Assembly (NCBI RefSeq): GCF_007741475.1
Contig: NZ_CP036261.1
Coordinates: forward strand, 186,001 to 250,000
DNA: 64,000 nt
Direction: 5' to 3'
Source of the DNA: Rosistilla ulvae
GTDB lineage: Bacteria > Planctomycetota > Planctomycetia > Pirellulales > Pirellulaceae
Positions 34,401 through 42,566 of this stretch are shown in pieces; within the stretch, counting starts at the first letter, position 1; each line of letters begins with the position of its first letter. The translations under genes were made by a program, and so were the position numbers. The notes below the pieces were generated by a model, which had not been told where the DNA came from, made no database searches, and was given only the letters and a program-made list of their open reading frames with translations.

Positions 34401-36849
34401 GCTGGCGAACGAAATCGGCTCGGACCTCGGCGAGGTTTTCGGGCGACGCGGTCAGTCGCCCAAGACTCAGCGGCGCTTCATCGAGCACGCGTTGCATCGG
34501 CACATCGCCCGACATCTCGATAATCGTCCGCAGCGCCGGATGACGCTGGCAGATCGCGGCGAGCGAGGCTTCCAATCGATCGGCGTCGACGTCGCCGGTG
34601 ATTTGCAGCGAGACGGGGACGTGCAAAAACGCGTTGGTCTGTTCCAGTTCCTGCAGCAGCCAAAAGCGTTGCTGGGCGGCCGACAGCGGCGCCACCTTGG
34701 CCTCGCTGCTTCGTCGCGTGACCTCGTCTTTAAGACGTCCTTCCCCCGCATCGATCGCGGCGGCAAGCCGACCGAGTGTGCTGTGACTGAAGAGGGTGGA
34801 GAGTCCGATCTCGACACCAAACTGTTCGCCGATCCGTGTAACCAACTGGCCGACCAGCAGCGACTGGCCGCCGAGATCGAAGAAGTCGTGGTGTCGGCTA
34901 ATCTCGTCGACATGCAGCAGTTCGTTCCAGATCGATGCCAGCGCGACTTCGGTCTCCGTTTCGGGAGCTTCGAATTCAGCAGCCGCCTGGGTTGCGGCGA
35001 ACCCGCCGGCTTGCCAGCGTCGGACTTCGGAAAGCTCTCCGTCGAGGAACATCTGCCGGCAATCGCGACGGCGAAGTTTGCCACTGGATGTTTTGGGCAA
35101 CGATCCCGACTTCACCAACACGATCGCATGCGGCGTGACCTGATGACTTTCGGCGATCGCCTCCAAGGCTTCGGGCAGCAGGTTGTCGATGGCAAATTTG
35201 CCCGGCCGCCAAACCTCTTGCAGCACGACCAACTGCTCCTGCCCATCGTGGTCGATCGAAAACGCCGTCCCCGAATCGGGCTTAAAGGCTTCGCTGATCG
35301 ATTGCACTGTCGCTTCGATGTCGTGCGGGTAATAATTGCGTCCGCCGATGATGATCAATTCTTTGATCCGCCCGGTGACGATCAGTTGCCCATCGATAAT
35401 GCAGCCCAAATCGCCAGTCCGCAGGTAGCCCGATTCGCCGGTGTCGGCGATCGTCGCGTGAAAGGTGGCTTGCGTTAGTTCGGGGTGGTTCCAGTAGCCG
35501 GCGGCGATCGAACCGCTGCGCGCCCAGATCTCGGCGACCTGGCCTGGCCCCGCCAGACGACAGGTTTGCGGGTCGACGATTTCGACTTCCATTCCCAAAA
35601 CCGCTTCGCCGGAACTGACCAACGTCTGCGTGCCAGGCCCCGGTGCGTCAACCTGTTCGATGCGGCCAGCGGCCAGCGCGCGGCTGTCGACTTCGTACAT
35701 GATCGGCATCTTACCCAGCGGGCTGCCGGTCATGATGACTGTCGTTTCAGCCATCCCCATCGCGGGCGAGAAGGCGGATGGATCGAAGCCATACGGTTGG
35801 AACTTTTCAGTGAATCGTTTTGCGGTCGCAGCGCGAACCGGTTCGGCGCCCGAAACCGCAACTTTCCAGCTGCTCAGGTCGAGCCCCTCGCACTGCTCCG
35901 GCTTGATCTTGCGAACGCACAGCTCGTATCCAAAGTTGGGACTGCCGTTGCTGGTCCCTTGGTAGCGGTCGATCGCTTGCAACCAGTGCAGCGGATTGGA
36001 GATGAAGTTCTTGGGCGTCAGGATGACCGTCTCGACACCTTCATAGGCAGGCAACAGGATCCCGCCGATCAACCCCATATCGTGATAGGGAGGCAGCCAG
36101 TGCAGCGCTTTGGCGCCGGGAAAGTGGTAGTGCCGGACGAGGGCTCGCAGGTTGTGCATCAAGTTGGCGTGCGTCAGTGCGACGCCGCGAGGGATGCCCG
36201 TCGAACCGGAAGTGTATTGCAGCAGGGCGAGTTCGTCGGGGGCCGGTGCCGAGGGACGCCAATCGTTTGCGGCCGACAGCGACAACTCATCGACAGCGAT
36301 CGCCGCGGCGTTGTCGAGATTCCAGAGTGGACTGAGTTGCGGACCAATGATCTCACGGCTGGAGAGCATCACTTTGGCGTCGGCGTTTTGGATGATCGCT
36401 TGCAGACGGCCCAGAGTGTGTTGCAGTCGCAGCATACTGGGCGGATAGACGGGGACCGCAACCGCACCGGCATACATGCACCCGAACAGCGAACTGACGT
36501 AGTCCATGCCGGGATCGAGAACGATCAGCACGCGCTGGCCCGCGCCACCAAGGGCTTGGATGCGAGCGGCGATCGCGCGGGCGCGATGGTCGAGATCGCG
36601 ATAGTTTAATTGCGTGTCGTTGAAGTCATGATCCAAGACCATCGTGAACGCGGTGCGATCGGCGTGTTCGGTTTGCCCGTACCAACGCAAGCGATGGACC
36701 AGCGTCGGCAGCTCTTTCGGCGCGGAGGTAGCGACAGGTGCCGAGAAGCCCTGGTGATGCGGATTGTGGTCGATGCTGTTTTCCGTCGCGTCCAACAATT
36801 TTGTACCTATCCATTCTCGCGAGAGCTTCACGTCACGGAGCGACACCAT
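31486..36849 (-). CDS. FAAL-NRPS: FAAL-PCP-C-A(Gly-like)-PCP
   Basis: Read from ATG 36849 (1787 residues); an upstream GTG at 36873 is possible. Domains: fatty-acyl-AMP ligase about 45-630 ('LLQYTSGSTGIPRG', 'SPNFGYELCVRKI', 'GRIKELIIIGGRNYYPHDIE', all FAAL marks); carrier PCP1 (GGQSL, Ser663); condensation domain ~710-1140 (HHIVCDA, His845/His846/Asp850, with Ala where Gly is usual); adenylation domain ~1180-1650; carrier PCP2 (GGNSLQ, Ser1697). The adenylation pocket read against GrsA gives D-I-L-Q-F-G-V-V-W-K, close to the glycine code DILQLG(L/M)(I/V)WK. No thioesterase or reductase follows; the acidic C-terminal tail (~50 residues) may be a docking segment. Expected intermediate: N-acylglycyl-S-carrier. 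Confidence 0.93.
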   Translation of the reverse strand: MVSLRDVKLSREWIGTKLLDATENSIDHNPHHQGFSAPVATSAPKELPTLVHRLRWYGQTEHADRTAFTMVLDHDFNDTQLNYRDLDHRARAIAARIQALGGAGQRVLIVLDPGMDYVSSLFGCMYAGAVAVPVYPPSMLRLQHTLGRLQAIIQNADAKVMLSSREIIGPQLSPLWNLDNAAAIAVDELSLSAANDWRPSAPAPDELALLQYTSGSTGIPRGVALTHANLMHNLRALVRHYHFPGAKALHWLPPYHDMGLIGGILLPAYEGVETVILTPKNFISNPLHWLQAIDRYQGTSNGSPNFGYELCVRKIKPEQCEGLDLSSWKVAVSGAEPVRAATAKRFTEKFQPYGFDPSAFSPAMGMAETTVIMTGSPLGKMPIMYEVDSRALAAGRIEQVDAPGPGTQTLVSSGEAVLGMEVEIVDPQTCRLAGPGQVAEIWARSGSIAAGYWNHPELTQATFHATIADTGESGYLRTGDLGCIIDGQLIVTGRIKELIIIGGRNYYPHDIEATVQSISEAFKPDSGTAFSIDHDGQEQLVVLQEVWRPGKFAIDNLLPEALEAIAESHQVTPHAIVLVKSGSLPKTSSGKLRRRDCRQMFLDGELSEVRRWQAGGFAATQAAAEFEAPETETEVALASIWNELLHVDEISRHHDFFDLGGQSLLVGQLVTRIGEQFGVEIGLSTLFSHSTLGRLAAAIDAGEGRLKDEVTRRSSEAKVAPLSAAQQRFWLLQELEQTNAFLHVPVSLQITGDVDADRLEASLAAICQRHPALRTIIEMSGDVPMQRVLDEAPLSLGRLTASPENLAEVRADFVRQPFDLQTAPLMRAALIETGPSQYQLEIVLHHIVCDASSVEILLRDLIAAAPVDPEQLTYLDFACWDQSESHIAQIDQKVGYWQTRLAGIPERLQLPVAESDLAAPDESPAITRALDGSLARDLESVARDHGTTASMVYLAAYQHVLSRYTGSTDLPIAMPTTDRPSSQLAATVGCFMNPIIFRGQIDRQASFLRLLRSTRDHLLHDLEHANVPFQRVVESIDHQRSLDAMPLAQNMFLFQQPLHSSEAPIEIAGGTLQAVQPDYAAVTAYDLSMVIHPSSTTEITVVHNDHIDRATAEGVLDLMEATLQAIAANPACALIDLPSASPADRQAFDQLNLATAAECDSATLCQRLGDVAARAADKIAITDDHRGLSYSDLDAQSTALAKVLRQRGIAAGNLVGVDMQRSIEMLVGMLAVWKAGAAYVPLDPALPQERLAMMIEDAGLAAILSDTTSMQAGVPVWQFAKLSRLDAQDLSLDGPLPTDLAYVIYTSGSTGKPKGVAIEHHSVANLLNSFAARPGFTADDSILALTTTSFDISVLELFLPLWTGGHVRLTADRAATEPESLKSILETEPITHLQTTPSTLRVLMTTGWTPNQQLRVFSGGEPLPADLASQLLASGCELWNVYGPTETTVWSTISRVEGERVCIGQAIDNTTIHLLDPELRPVPRGVSGELCIGGSGVARGYWNRPELTRQRFVTLPTTSFSADDSLTTDQPSPRVYRTGDQVRIDSRGQLHFLARNDRQIKLRGFRIELDEIESAIESVAGVHRAAVVVRGEAAQQQIVAFCQTDVDVDAIRQSIGGRLPQYMLPSTICRLPAIPQTPAGKTDYKALPLPNTEPVAVAAIALPQTPLEHAVANLWQEVLQTGPIGRDVSFFELGGNSLQAAQLLSRLRDQFEAKIPLRLLYDSPTIAAIAESIVQDQLQQADIDEIRMLEELESLSDEEVQRRLGSLDASGDDDAGRDRNDNLSDSQ

Positions 36850-37083
36850 GTGGGTGTATTCCCCGGTTCCCACAACGCCTGCGGAAGGGGCCGTTCTGCT
36901 AGGTCACTGTCGTCCAAAAGCCTGTAAAACTGAAGTTTAGGCCTATACGGTAGAATAGGTCGTCTACAAGTAGCGGCCACTCTACAATCTATTTTCCACG
37001 AAAGTGCGGTTCGGTGACAGATCGACGATTTGTATGTACACTTTGCTTGGCTTTGTGTTTGGTCATTTGTGGGGAGAGCGATT
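36850..37083. promoter_or_regulatory. Divergent region upstream of the NRPS operon
   Basis: This 234-base stretch separates the leftward NRPS operon from the rightward secreted protein and must hold both promoters. No confident hexamers were recognised; the AT-richer part around 36925-37000 is the likely location. Confidence 0.35.
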
Positions 37084-37974
37084 TTGACGAACCTAAGCAT
37101 CATGCAACGACTCCATTGGGGCGATACGAAATGGAGTTCTCCAGCGGTCACAGTAGCGATGGCCTGCGTTGCGATAACCGTCGGCACGGCTCTGTGCGAT
37201 TGCCGTGCCGATGCGGATGATGAATCTGCGATTTCGAGGATTGCTGCCGGTACTTTGATTTCTCCCGACGGCTTGCGGGGTTGGTCGGATGTCGTTCTGG
37301 TAGCGACGCCCAAGGTGACCGACGGGGAGGTATCCGAGGTATCGCAGATGGTGCTGCGTTATGCAGCGATGCTGACGACGGTGATTGCAGCGGATGCCCA
37401 CGAGGTCCAGGGGCAGTATCAACTGCGACGGATTGGGATCGGGATGGCGGTTGCCGACGGAGAAAATTTCCGGATCGTCAGCGACCGCGATGGGGAGGCG
37501 GGGCTGGGAATGATCGGGAGGCAGGTGTTGCAAGCTGCCGAACAGTCGCTGGATCGCGTGACGGTTGCACTGCGATTGGCGACGGCAATCGTGATCGATT
37601 CCCCCGCGCTGGTGGCAGTCGGCAAGCAGCACGAAAAGGTAGTCGCGAGGCACCTGATTTGGGTGCAACCGAAGTCGGGTTCGGTCAGTTCGGCCGTCTG
37701 GTTCATCCGCGGTGGCGAGTCGCCCGAAGTGGTCGATGGGCAGGGGATGTTTTTACCCGAAAACTTCCGCGAGACGCGACACTTACATGTCGACGTCGGC
37801 GAATTTTTCCTGGGCATCCCCGGACCCAACGCCTTTGCGATGCAAGGCTTGCCGCCGGGGAAGCCGTTTCCGTTGGCTGCGCCCCACGCCGCCGCAGCTT
37901 GTGCGACGCCGTTGACGATCGACGACTTCAAGTCGTTGGCTCAGTATCTGTCGGCGGCTGCCAGTCGCCAGTAG
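37084..37974 (+). CDS. Secreted protein of unknown function
   Basis: A 296-residue product. TTG 37084 is chosen because GGGGAGAG lies just upstream; ATG 37102 is the alternative. The N-terminus has a basic/hydrophobic export signal ending around 'ALCDCRADA'. The rest (for example 'LRYAAMLTTVIAADAHEVQG', 'SSAVWFIRGGESPEVVDGQGMFLPENF') matches no family I recognise; it is rich in Ala and Val with no membrane span after the signal. It stands alone between the NRPS operon and a convergent peroxiredoxin, and no function is proposed. Confidence 0.65.
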   Translation: MTNLSIMQRLHWGDTKWSSPAVTVAMACVAITVGTALCDCRADADDESAISRIAAGTLISPDGLRGWSDVVLVATPKVTDGEVSEVSQMVLRYAAMLTTVIAADAHEVQGQYQLRRIGIGMAVADGENFRIVSDRDGEAGLGMIGRQVLQAAEQSLDRVTVALRLATAIVIDSPALVAVGKQHEKVVARHLIWVQPKSGSVSSAVWFIRGGESPEVVDGQGMFLPENFRETRHLHVDVGEFFLGIPGPNAFAMQGLPPGKPFPLAAPHAAAACATPLTIDDFKSLAQYLSAAASRQ

Positions 37975-38009
37975 GCGGGGCCGGCAGTGCGGTCACCGCG
38001 TTGCCGACG

Positions 38010-38654
38010 TTATTTCATCTGTTGCAATGCAGCGACGATCTTTCCGGTGTCCAGCCGTTCGCGGTAGTTGGGATCGCTGTGAGCGAACACGATTCGGCCG
38101 CTTTTGTCGACGATATAGACCGCGGGGATGGGGAGCGCGTGGTGCTTGTATCCGGAGGCCTTCTCGAGGTCGATTCCAAATCCTTTGTAGCGTTCCAGGG
38201 TTGGCGCATCGACTTGAAATGCCAGCCCAAACGCTTTGGTTGCTGTCAGCTCGGAATCCGAAAAGATCGGAAACGGAATCGAATTCTTGGCGACGTTGGT
38301 CTGCGAGTGCTGAGGATCATCGGGGCTGATGCCGACCAATTCGGCTCCCAGTTGTTTGATCGCAGGATAGGCCTGGATCAAGGTTTGCGTGTGCCGCGTG
38401 CAGAGCGGGCACCAACCGCCGCGGAAGAAGACCAGGACAACGGGCTTGTCTTTGTGCAGCGAAGCGATGCTGACCGGTTTGCCATCGACCGATTTGACAG
38501 CAACATCGGGAAGCGCCGCGCCAACTTCCAAAGGCTTCGTTTGGGTCGCGTCGCTAGCAATCGCAGCATCATCGGCTGTTGCCAATGCCGAACAGGACAG
38601 GATCGCGGCCAGCCCAAGACTCAAACGCAGGGGCAACAATTTTTTCAGCGACAT
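38010..38654 (-). CDS. Periplasmic peroxiredoxin-like (AhpC/TSA) protein
   Basis: A 214-residue product. ATG 38654 is chosen because GGAGAG lies eight bases upstream and a signal peptide follows (SLKKLLPLRLSLGLAAILSCSALATA); the open frame upstream of it is not used. 'VVLVFFRGGWCPLCTRHTQTL' holds the active-site pair Cys-Pro-Leu-Cys, and 'GISPDDPQHSQ' and 'PIPAVYIVDKSGRIVFAH' are typical of the thioredoxin-fold AhpC/TSA family. It would reduce peroxides or act as a thiol oxidoreductase outside the cytoplasm. Convergent with the unknown secreted protein, with 35 bp between. Confidence 0.9.
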   Translation of the reverse strand: MSLKKLLPLRLSLGLAAILSCSALATADDAAIASDATQTKPLEVGAALPDVAVKSVDGKPVSIASLHKDKPVVLVFFRGGWCPLCTRHTQTLIQAYPAIKQLGAELVGISPDDPQHSQTNVAKNSIPFPIFSDSELTATKAFGLAFQVDAPTLERYKGFGIDLEKASGYKHHALPIPAVYIVDKSGRIVFAHSDPNYRERLDTGKIVAALQQMK

Positions 38655-39030
38655 CGAAATACTCTCCAGAGAAATGTTTGATACGTAAACGTTGTTCCAT
38701 GGTAGACGTGCCGTTCGGTCGACCAACCCCCCTGTTGGGTTGTCGCGGCGGTAGATCGAATACCAGCGGGGGGGCAGTCACTGCATTTGAAGATGCTGGA
38801 AGAAAGACGCAGCCCGGCGGGCGACATATCTAATGCCGGTGGCGTCAGTCACCGGTAGGCGAGCGGGCTGATAGAGAAGAAAAAGCCCGGAGGGTGGCAC
38901 AGGGACCGGAAAGCTTGTGTCGCCCTCCGGGCTTGGTGGAAGAACGCCGTCCATCTGACGCCCTGCGGGCTTTTCAGGGGAGCGCTGGTTTCAGTTGTCC
39001 GGTGGAGAAACCGCTCTTGGCAGCGCTGGC
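38655..39030. other. Intergenic gap with inverted repeats
   Basis: No gene is credible in this 376-base gap. It holds a small hairpin at 38836-38855 (CCGGTG/CACCGG) and a long imperfect one at 38883-38934, and is otherwise unremarkable. The long hairpin lies downstream of flhB and could act as its transcription end, though no U-run follows. Confidence 0.6.
38883..38934. repeat. Long inverted repeat (19-bp arms)
   Basis: Arms 38883-38901 (AAGCCCGGAGGGTGGCACA) and 38916-38934 match in 17 of 19 positions around a 14-base loop. The phrase AGCCCGGAGGG is a common dispersed repeat in Rhodopirellula-like genomes. There is no T-run after it, so an intrinsic terminator is unlikely. Confidence 0.7.
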
Positions 39031-40107
39031 CTATGCCGCGTCGGGCATCGCGCGGCCTTCTAATTGATAGACGTAGCGGAGGACTTCGGCGACAGCTTGG
39101 TATTGTTCCGATGGCACCGGGTGGCCAACTTCGACGTTTTTGTACAACGCTTGAGCTAGCGGTTTGCGTTCGACGATCGCGATCCCGTGTTCGAGTCCCA
39201 TGCGGCGGATCTTCTGCGCCAACAGACCGGCTCCTTTTGCAGAGACGATCGGGGCGGCCATCGTTTGCGGATCGTATTTGATCGCGATCGCCAGTTCGGT
39301 TGGGTTGGTGACGATCACGTCGGAATTGGGAACATCCGACTGCATCCGCTGCATCGCCAGTTGGCGTTGCACCTGGCGTCGGCGGGCGATGACCTGCGGA
39401 TCGCCTTGAGACTCTTTCATCTCATCGCGCATCTCTTGTTCGGTCATCATCAAGTCCTGCTCGTGCTTCCACCATTGAAAGGCGAAATCGAAAGCGGCCA
39501 GAACAAACAATGCTCCGCCGATCCAAAGGCAGGTGAAAAAGGTGGCGTCGAAGATCACTTTGGCAACCGCGGCGACGCCGAATTGACTAACAGCCAACAC
39601 TGCTTCGTACCAATGATAGAGACAGATGGCCGCGACGACCGAGATCACGGCGAGCTTAAAGATGCCAAAGCCCAGACGCATGAAGTTGGGGAGGGCCAGC
39701 AGACGCTTGATCCCTTGCATCGGGCTGATGTTGCTGAACTTGGGCATCAGTTTATCGGGCAACAACATCGGGCCGGTCTGCAAGATGTTGACGAGGATCG
39801 CGCAGATGAACATGCAGACCATGATCGGCCCGACGGCCATCAAGGTGAAGTAGCCGGTTTGGGTCAGCAAGCTGCTGGCACTTTCGATAGTAAACGCTTC
39901 GACTTCCGAATCGGCTAGCGATTTGGCTAACACCTCCGCAACATCGGCCACCATCGGTCGCCCGAAATATCCGATCACCGCCAGCGCGGCCAACAGCAGA
40001 GCCGCCGAAGCCAGGTCTTGGCTGCGGACGACTTGTCCCTGTTCGCGGGCTTTCTGTCGCCGGCTCTCACTGGCTGAAAACCTCTTTTCGCCGTCCTGGT
40101 CCGCCAT
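39031..40107 (-). CDS. flhB: Flagellar export switch protein FlhB
   Basis: A 358-residue protein from ATG 40107 with a charged N-terminus ('EKRFSASESRRQKAREQGQV'), four membrane helices (about 30-210), and the cytoplasmic domain with the self-cleavage site NPTE (in VIVTNPTELAIAIKYD; most relatives have NPTH). FlhB switches export from rod/hook to filament substrates. The missing His in NPT-E is worth noting, since Asn-Pro cleavage itself uses Asn and Pro. It is the last gene of the fliP-fliQ-fliR-flhB run, with 81 bp separating it from fliR. Confidence 0.95.
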   Translation of the reverse strand: MADQDGEKRFSASESRRQKAREQGQVVRSQDLASAALLLAALAVIGYFGRPMVADVAEVLAKSLADSEVEAFTIESASSLLTQTGYFTLMAVGPIMVCMFICAILVNILQTGPMLLPDKLMPKFSNISPMQGIKRLLALPNFMRLGFGIFKLAVISVVAAICLYHWYEAVLAVSQFGVAAVAKVIFDATFFTCLWIGGALFVLAAFDFAFQWWKHEQDLMMTEQEMRDEMKESQGDPQVIARRRQVQRQLAMQRMQSDVPNSDVIVTNPTELAIAIKYDPQTMAAPIVSAKGAGLLAQKIRRMGLEHGIAIVERKPLAQALYKNVEVGHPVPSEQYQAVAEVLRYVYQLEGRAMPDAA

Positions 40108-40188
40108 CGCGTCTGACGCGTCCTTTCAAAAACTGTTGCAGTGGAAACTAAATCAAAACTCAAATCCGTCGACGTTTTGTCGACTCGA

Positions 40189-40974
40189 TCAGTCCGGCCT
40201 GGCCGAGGCCAACAGATCGCCAAGCCGTTCGAAGACCGCAAGCAACTCGGTCTCGAACAACAGACCGCACGAACCCAACGCAATCGCGGAGATCGCCATC
40301 ATCGCGATCGCGTTGACATTCAAACCGACGGCAAGAATGTTCAATTGCGGCAGCGTGCGGCTGAGCAGTCCCGTAATCAGATTCGACAGCAGCAGACCGG
40401 TTACGACCGGAGCTCCCGCGCGAACGCCGGTCGCCATCCCTTGGGTCAACTCATACGTCAGCAATTGGATCCAACCGATCTCGACGCGAACCTGCCCCGG
40501 CGGGATCGTGGTAAAGCTGTTGACCAAAGCGTCGAACATCATGTGCTGACCACCGACGGACATCAAGATCACCGTCACCATCATCCCGATCATGTTGCCC
40601 AGGATCGGCATCGCCGCTTTGGTCTGCGGATCGGTGCCAGCACCCAATTGCATACCGGCGGTCGAACTAATCAGTTCGCCCGCCAATTGGATTCCGGTGA
40701 TCAACAATTGAACCACCAACCCGATAAACAGACCGACGATCGCTTCGCGGCCGATCGCGATCGTGAGGTCGGTGATACTGTTGACTGGCGGAACGGGCAG
40801 ATCGCCCAACAGCGGCAACAGCATCGCCGTCAGCGCCAACACCAAGAAGGCTTTCACTCGCCGCGGCACTCCTGCACCGATACCGGGCATCCCCATCAGC
40901 ATCAAGCTCAGACGCGTTAACACGAGCATGAACAGCAGCAGTTGGTTTTGGCCGATTTCTGTCAGCAAATCCAT
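40189..40974 (-). CDS. fliR: Flagellar biosynthesis protein FliR
   Basis: A 261-residue multi-helix membrane protein starting at ATG 40974. 'LTRLSLMLMGMPGIGAGVPRRVKAFLVLALTAML' near the start and 'GELISSTAGMQLGAGTDPQTKA' in the middle are FliR/SctT marks. It is part of the FliPQR export gate core. It follows fliQ by 40 bp. Confidence 0.95.
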   Translation of the reverse strand: MDLLTEIGQNQLLLFMLVLTRLSLMLMGMPGIGAGVPRRVKAFLVLALTAMLLPLLGDLPVPPVNSITDLTIAIGREAIVGLFIGLVVQLLITGIQLAGELISSTAGMQLGAGTDPQTKAAMPILGNMIGMMVTVILMSVGGQHMMFDALVNSFTTIPPGQVRVEIGWIQLLTYELTQGMATGVRAGAPVVTGLLLSNLITGLLSRTLPQLNILAVGLNVNAIAMMAISAIALGSCGLLFETELLAVFERLGDLLASARPD

Positions 40975-41014
40975 CGGGCGAGCCTTTGATAATCCTTGGG
41001 AACGGCAACGGTCG

Positions 41015-41284
41015 CTATGGGCCGATCTGACCGGCGCTGATGTACAATTCCCTCGCGAATTCGACCATCCGTTGGATCATCCAAGGCATGCAGACGATCA
41101 TCGTGGTCGCCATCGCCAAGATCTTGGGAACAAACGAAACGGTTTGATCCTGAATCTGCGTCAACGCTTGCACCAGCCCAATGATCAAACCGGCAGCCAT
41201 CCCCATGAACAGCAGCGGCGATGCGATGATCACCGCTTGCAGCAAGGCTTCGCGAACAAAATCGGCGGCGGAGTTTGCGTCCAT
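41015..41284 (-). CDS. fliQ: Flagellar biosynthesis protein FliQ
   Basis: An 89-residue protein from ATG 41284, with AGGAAGAG just upstream; the longer open frame is not used because the family is about 89 residues. Two membrane hairpins ('ALLQAVIIASPLLFMGMAAGLIIGLVQALTQIQDQT' region and 'VPKILAMATTMIVCMPWMI') and the conserved 'ALTQIQDQT' identify it. It forms the export gate with FliP and FliR. Confidence 0.96.
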   Translation of the reverse strand: MDANSAADFVREALLQAVIIASPLLFMGMAAGLIIGLVQALTQIQDQTVSFVPKILAMATTMIVCMPWMIQRMVEFARELYISAGQIGP

Positions 41285-41369
41285 GTCTCTTCCTGTGATG
41301 TCTTTCCGTTGGGGCTTTCGCCCGATGTCGCTTGCTGGATGTGTGTCGTCGTGGTGGGTGGTCGCGTCG

Positions 41370-42188
41370 TCAACCAGGGATCGTGCCGAAACTGTCCAGT
41401 AACATTTGCACGACCAGACGCCATCCGTCGACCAGAACAAACAGCAATAACTTAAAGGGCAGCGAGATCACTCCCGGCGGAAGCATCAACATACCCATCG
41501 AAATCGTGACGCTGGCGACGACGATGTCGAGGATCAAGAAGGGGAGATAGATCTTGAAGCCCATCAAAAACGCGACCTTCAATTCGCTGAGCATGTAGGC
41601 CGGCAGCAGCACGCGGATCGGCACATCGGCCATCTCCGTTGGCGGCGGTCCGTCGACGTAGCGGAAGAAGAGATGGACGTCGTCGTAATTCCCGGCCGCC
41701 GCGATCTGGCGGCTCATGAATTCACAGATCGGCGCCTTGCCGATATCCCACGCATCTTCAAGGCTCATCTCGACCGCAGGGTCGGTGTAGGGCTGGATCG
41801 CGTCTTTGTAGACCTGATGCCAAATCGGTCCCATCACAAACAGCGTCATGAACATCGCGATGCTGGTCATGACTTGGCTGGGAGGCAATTGCTGCAACCC
41901 CATCGCTTGCTTCAACAATCCAAACACGACGATGATCCGCACGTAGCAGGTGGTCATCAACAGGATCGCCGGGGCCAGGCTGAGGACTGTCAGCAACAGC
42001 ATGATCTGCAGGCTGCTGCTGAGCCCCTCGGGACTGGTCCAATGCTCGGGGCCCTGGCGGACAAAGTCCATCGGATCGTCTAACCGAATCGGCGTCTGCG
42101 TGATCACTTCCTGCGCGCACAGGTCGGCGGTGCTGATCGTCGCAGCAACGCAGCCGAGCAAAACAGTGGTGATCCAACCTCGTCGCAT
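41370..42188 (-). CDS. fliP: Flagellar biosynthesis protein FliP
   Basis: A 272-residue protein from ATG 42188 with a signal peptide (ending near LCAQ) followed by FliP domain helices. Motifs include 'LLTVLSLAPAILLMTTCYVRIIVVFGLLKQAMG' and 'DIVVASVTISMGMLMLPPGVISLPFKLLLFVLVDGW', near-universal in FliP. It is the pentameric core of the flagellar export gate. The stop is 85 bp from the fliQ start. A 378-bp gap separates it from the opposite-strand MORN gene. Confidence 0.97.
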   Translation of the reverse strand: MRRGWITTVLLGCVAATISTADLCAQEVITQTPIRLDDPMDFVRQGPEHWTSPEGLSSSLQIMLLLTVLSLAPAILLMTTCYVRIIVVFGLLKQAMGLQQLPPSQVMTSIAMFMTLFVMGPIWHQVYKDAIQPYTDPAVEMSLEDAWDIGKAPICEFMSRQIAAAGNYDDVHLFFRYVDGPPPTEMADVPIRVLLPAYMLSELKVAFLMGFKIYLPFLILDIVVASVTISMGMLMLPPGVISLPFKLLLFVLVDGWRLVVQMLLDSFGTIPG

Positions 42189-42566
42189 CCGTGCACACCG
42201 CCTGGAGAGGAAACCGTCCTTGGGTTGGTCGAGGGTAGAAAACGGAGGCTCACAGCGGAAGAGAAGTTAGGAGAAATTCAAACTTTGGTTCAAGTTCCGC
42301 CTCTGCTAGCAAAGTAGCGAATCTTTGTCGATTTTGGCGACTATCACAGCCGAAGAAAGGGAAGTCATGGATCACCGATTCCATAGTCGACGAAGGGATG
42401 TGTAGATAAACAAGGGTTCGCCGCTGGTGGATTGAATCGATGGGCGATGATCTCGGCAAACCGATTTCCTTTTAGGGAGTCGTCCGAACATCGTCCCCGC
42501 CCCCTCCATGCGAAACCCAAGTTCTCACCTCCCGCAATGCCCCGTATAAACTGGACGAGGAATCTA
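42189..42566. promoter_or_regulatory. Divergent gap between fliP and the MORN-repeat gene
   Basis: No gene is credible in these 378 bases (short antisense frames show no family signal). It must contain promoters for the fliP-flhB run and for the MORN gene. Nothing distinctive was identified apart from AT-rich stretches around 42255-42345. Confidence 0.4.

Noticed and set aside
32887-36609. Three long + strand open frames opposite the NRPS (32887-34128, 34156-35478, 35485-36609)
   Set aside because: All lie inside the NRPS gene, read against it, and show no recognisable domains.
37281-38681. 466-codon + strand open frame across the secreted protein and the peroxiredoxin
   Set aside because: It overlaps both genes in other frames; the peroxiredoxin has a clear active site and ribosome site on the other strand.
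42250-42459. 69-codon antisense open frame in the fliP upstream gap
   Set aside because: No protein signal and no ribosome site; it sits where promoters are expected.
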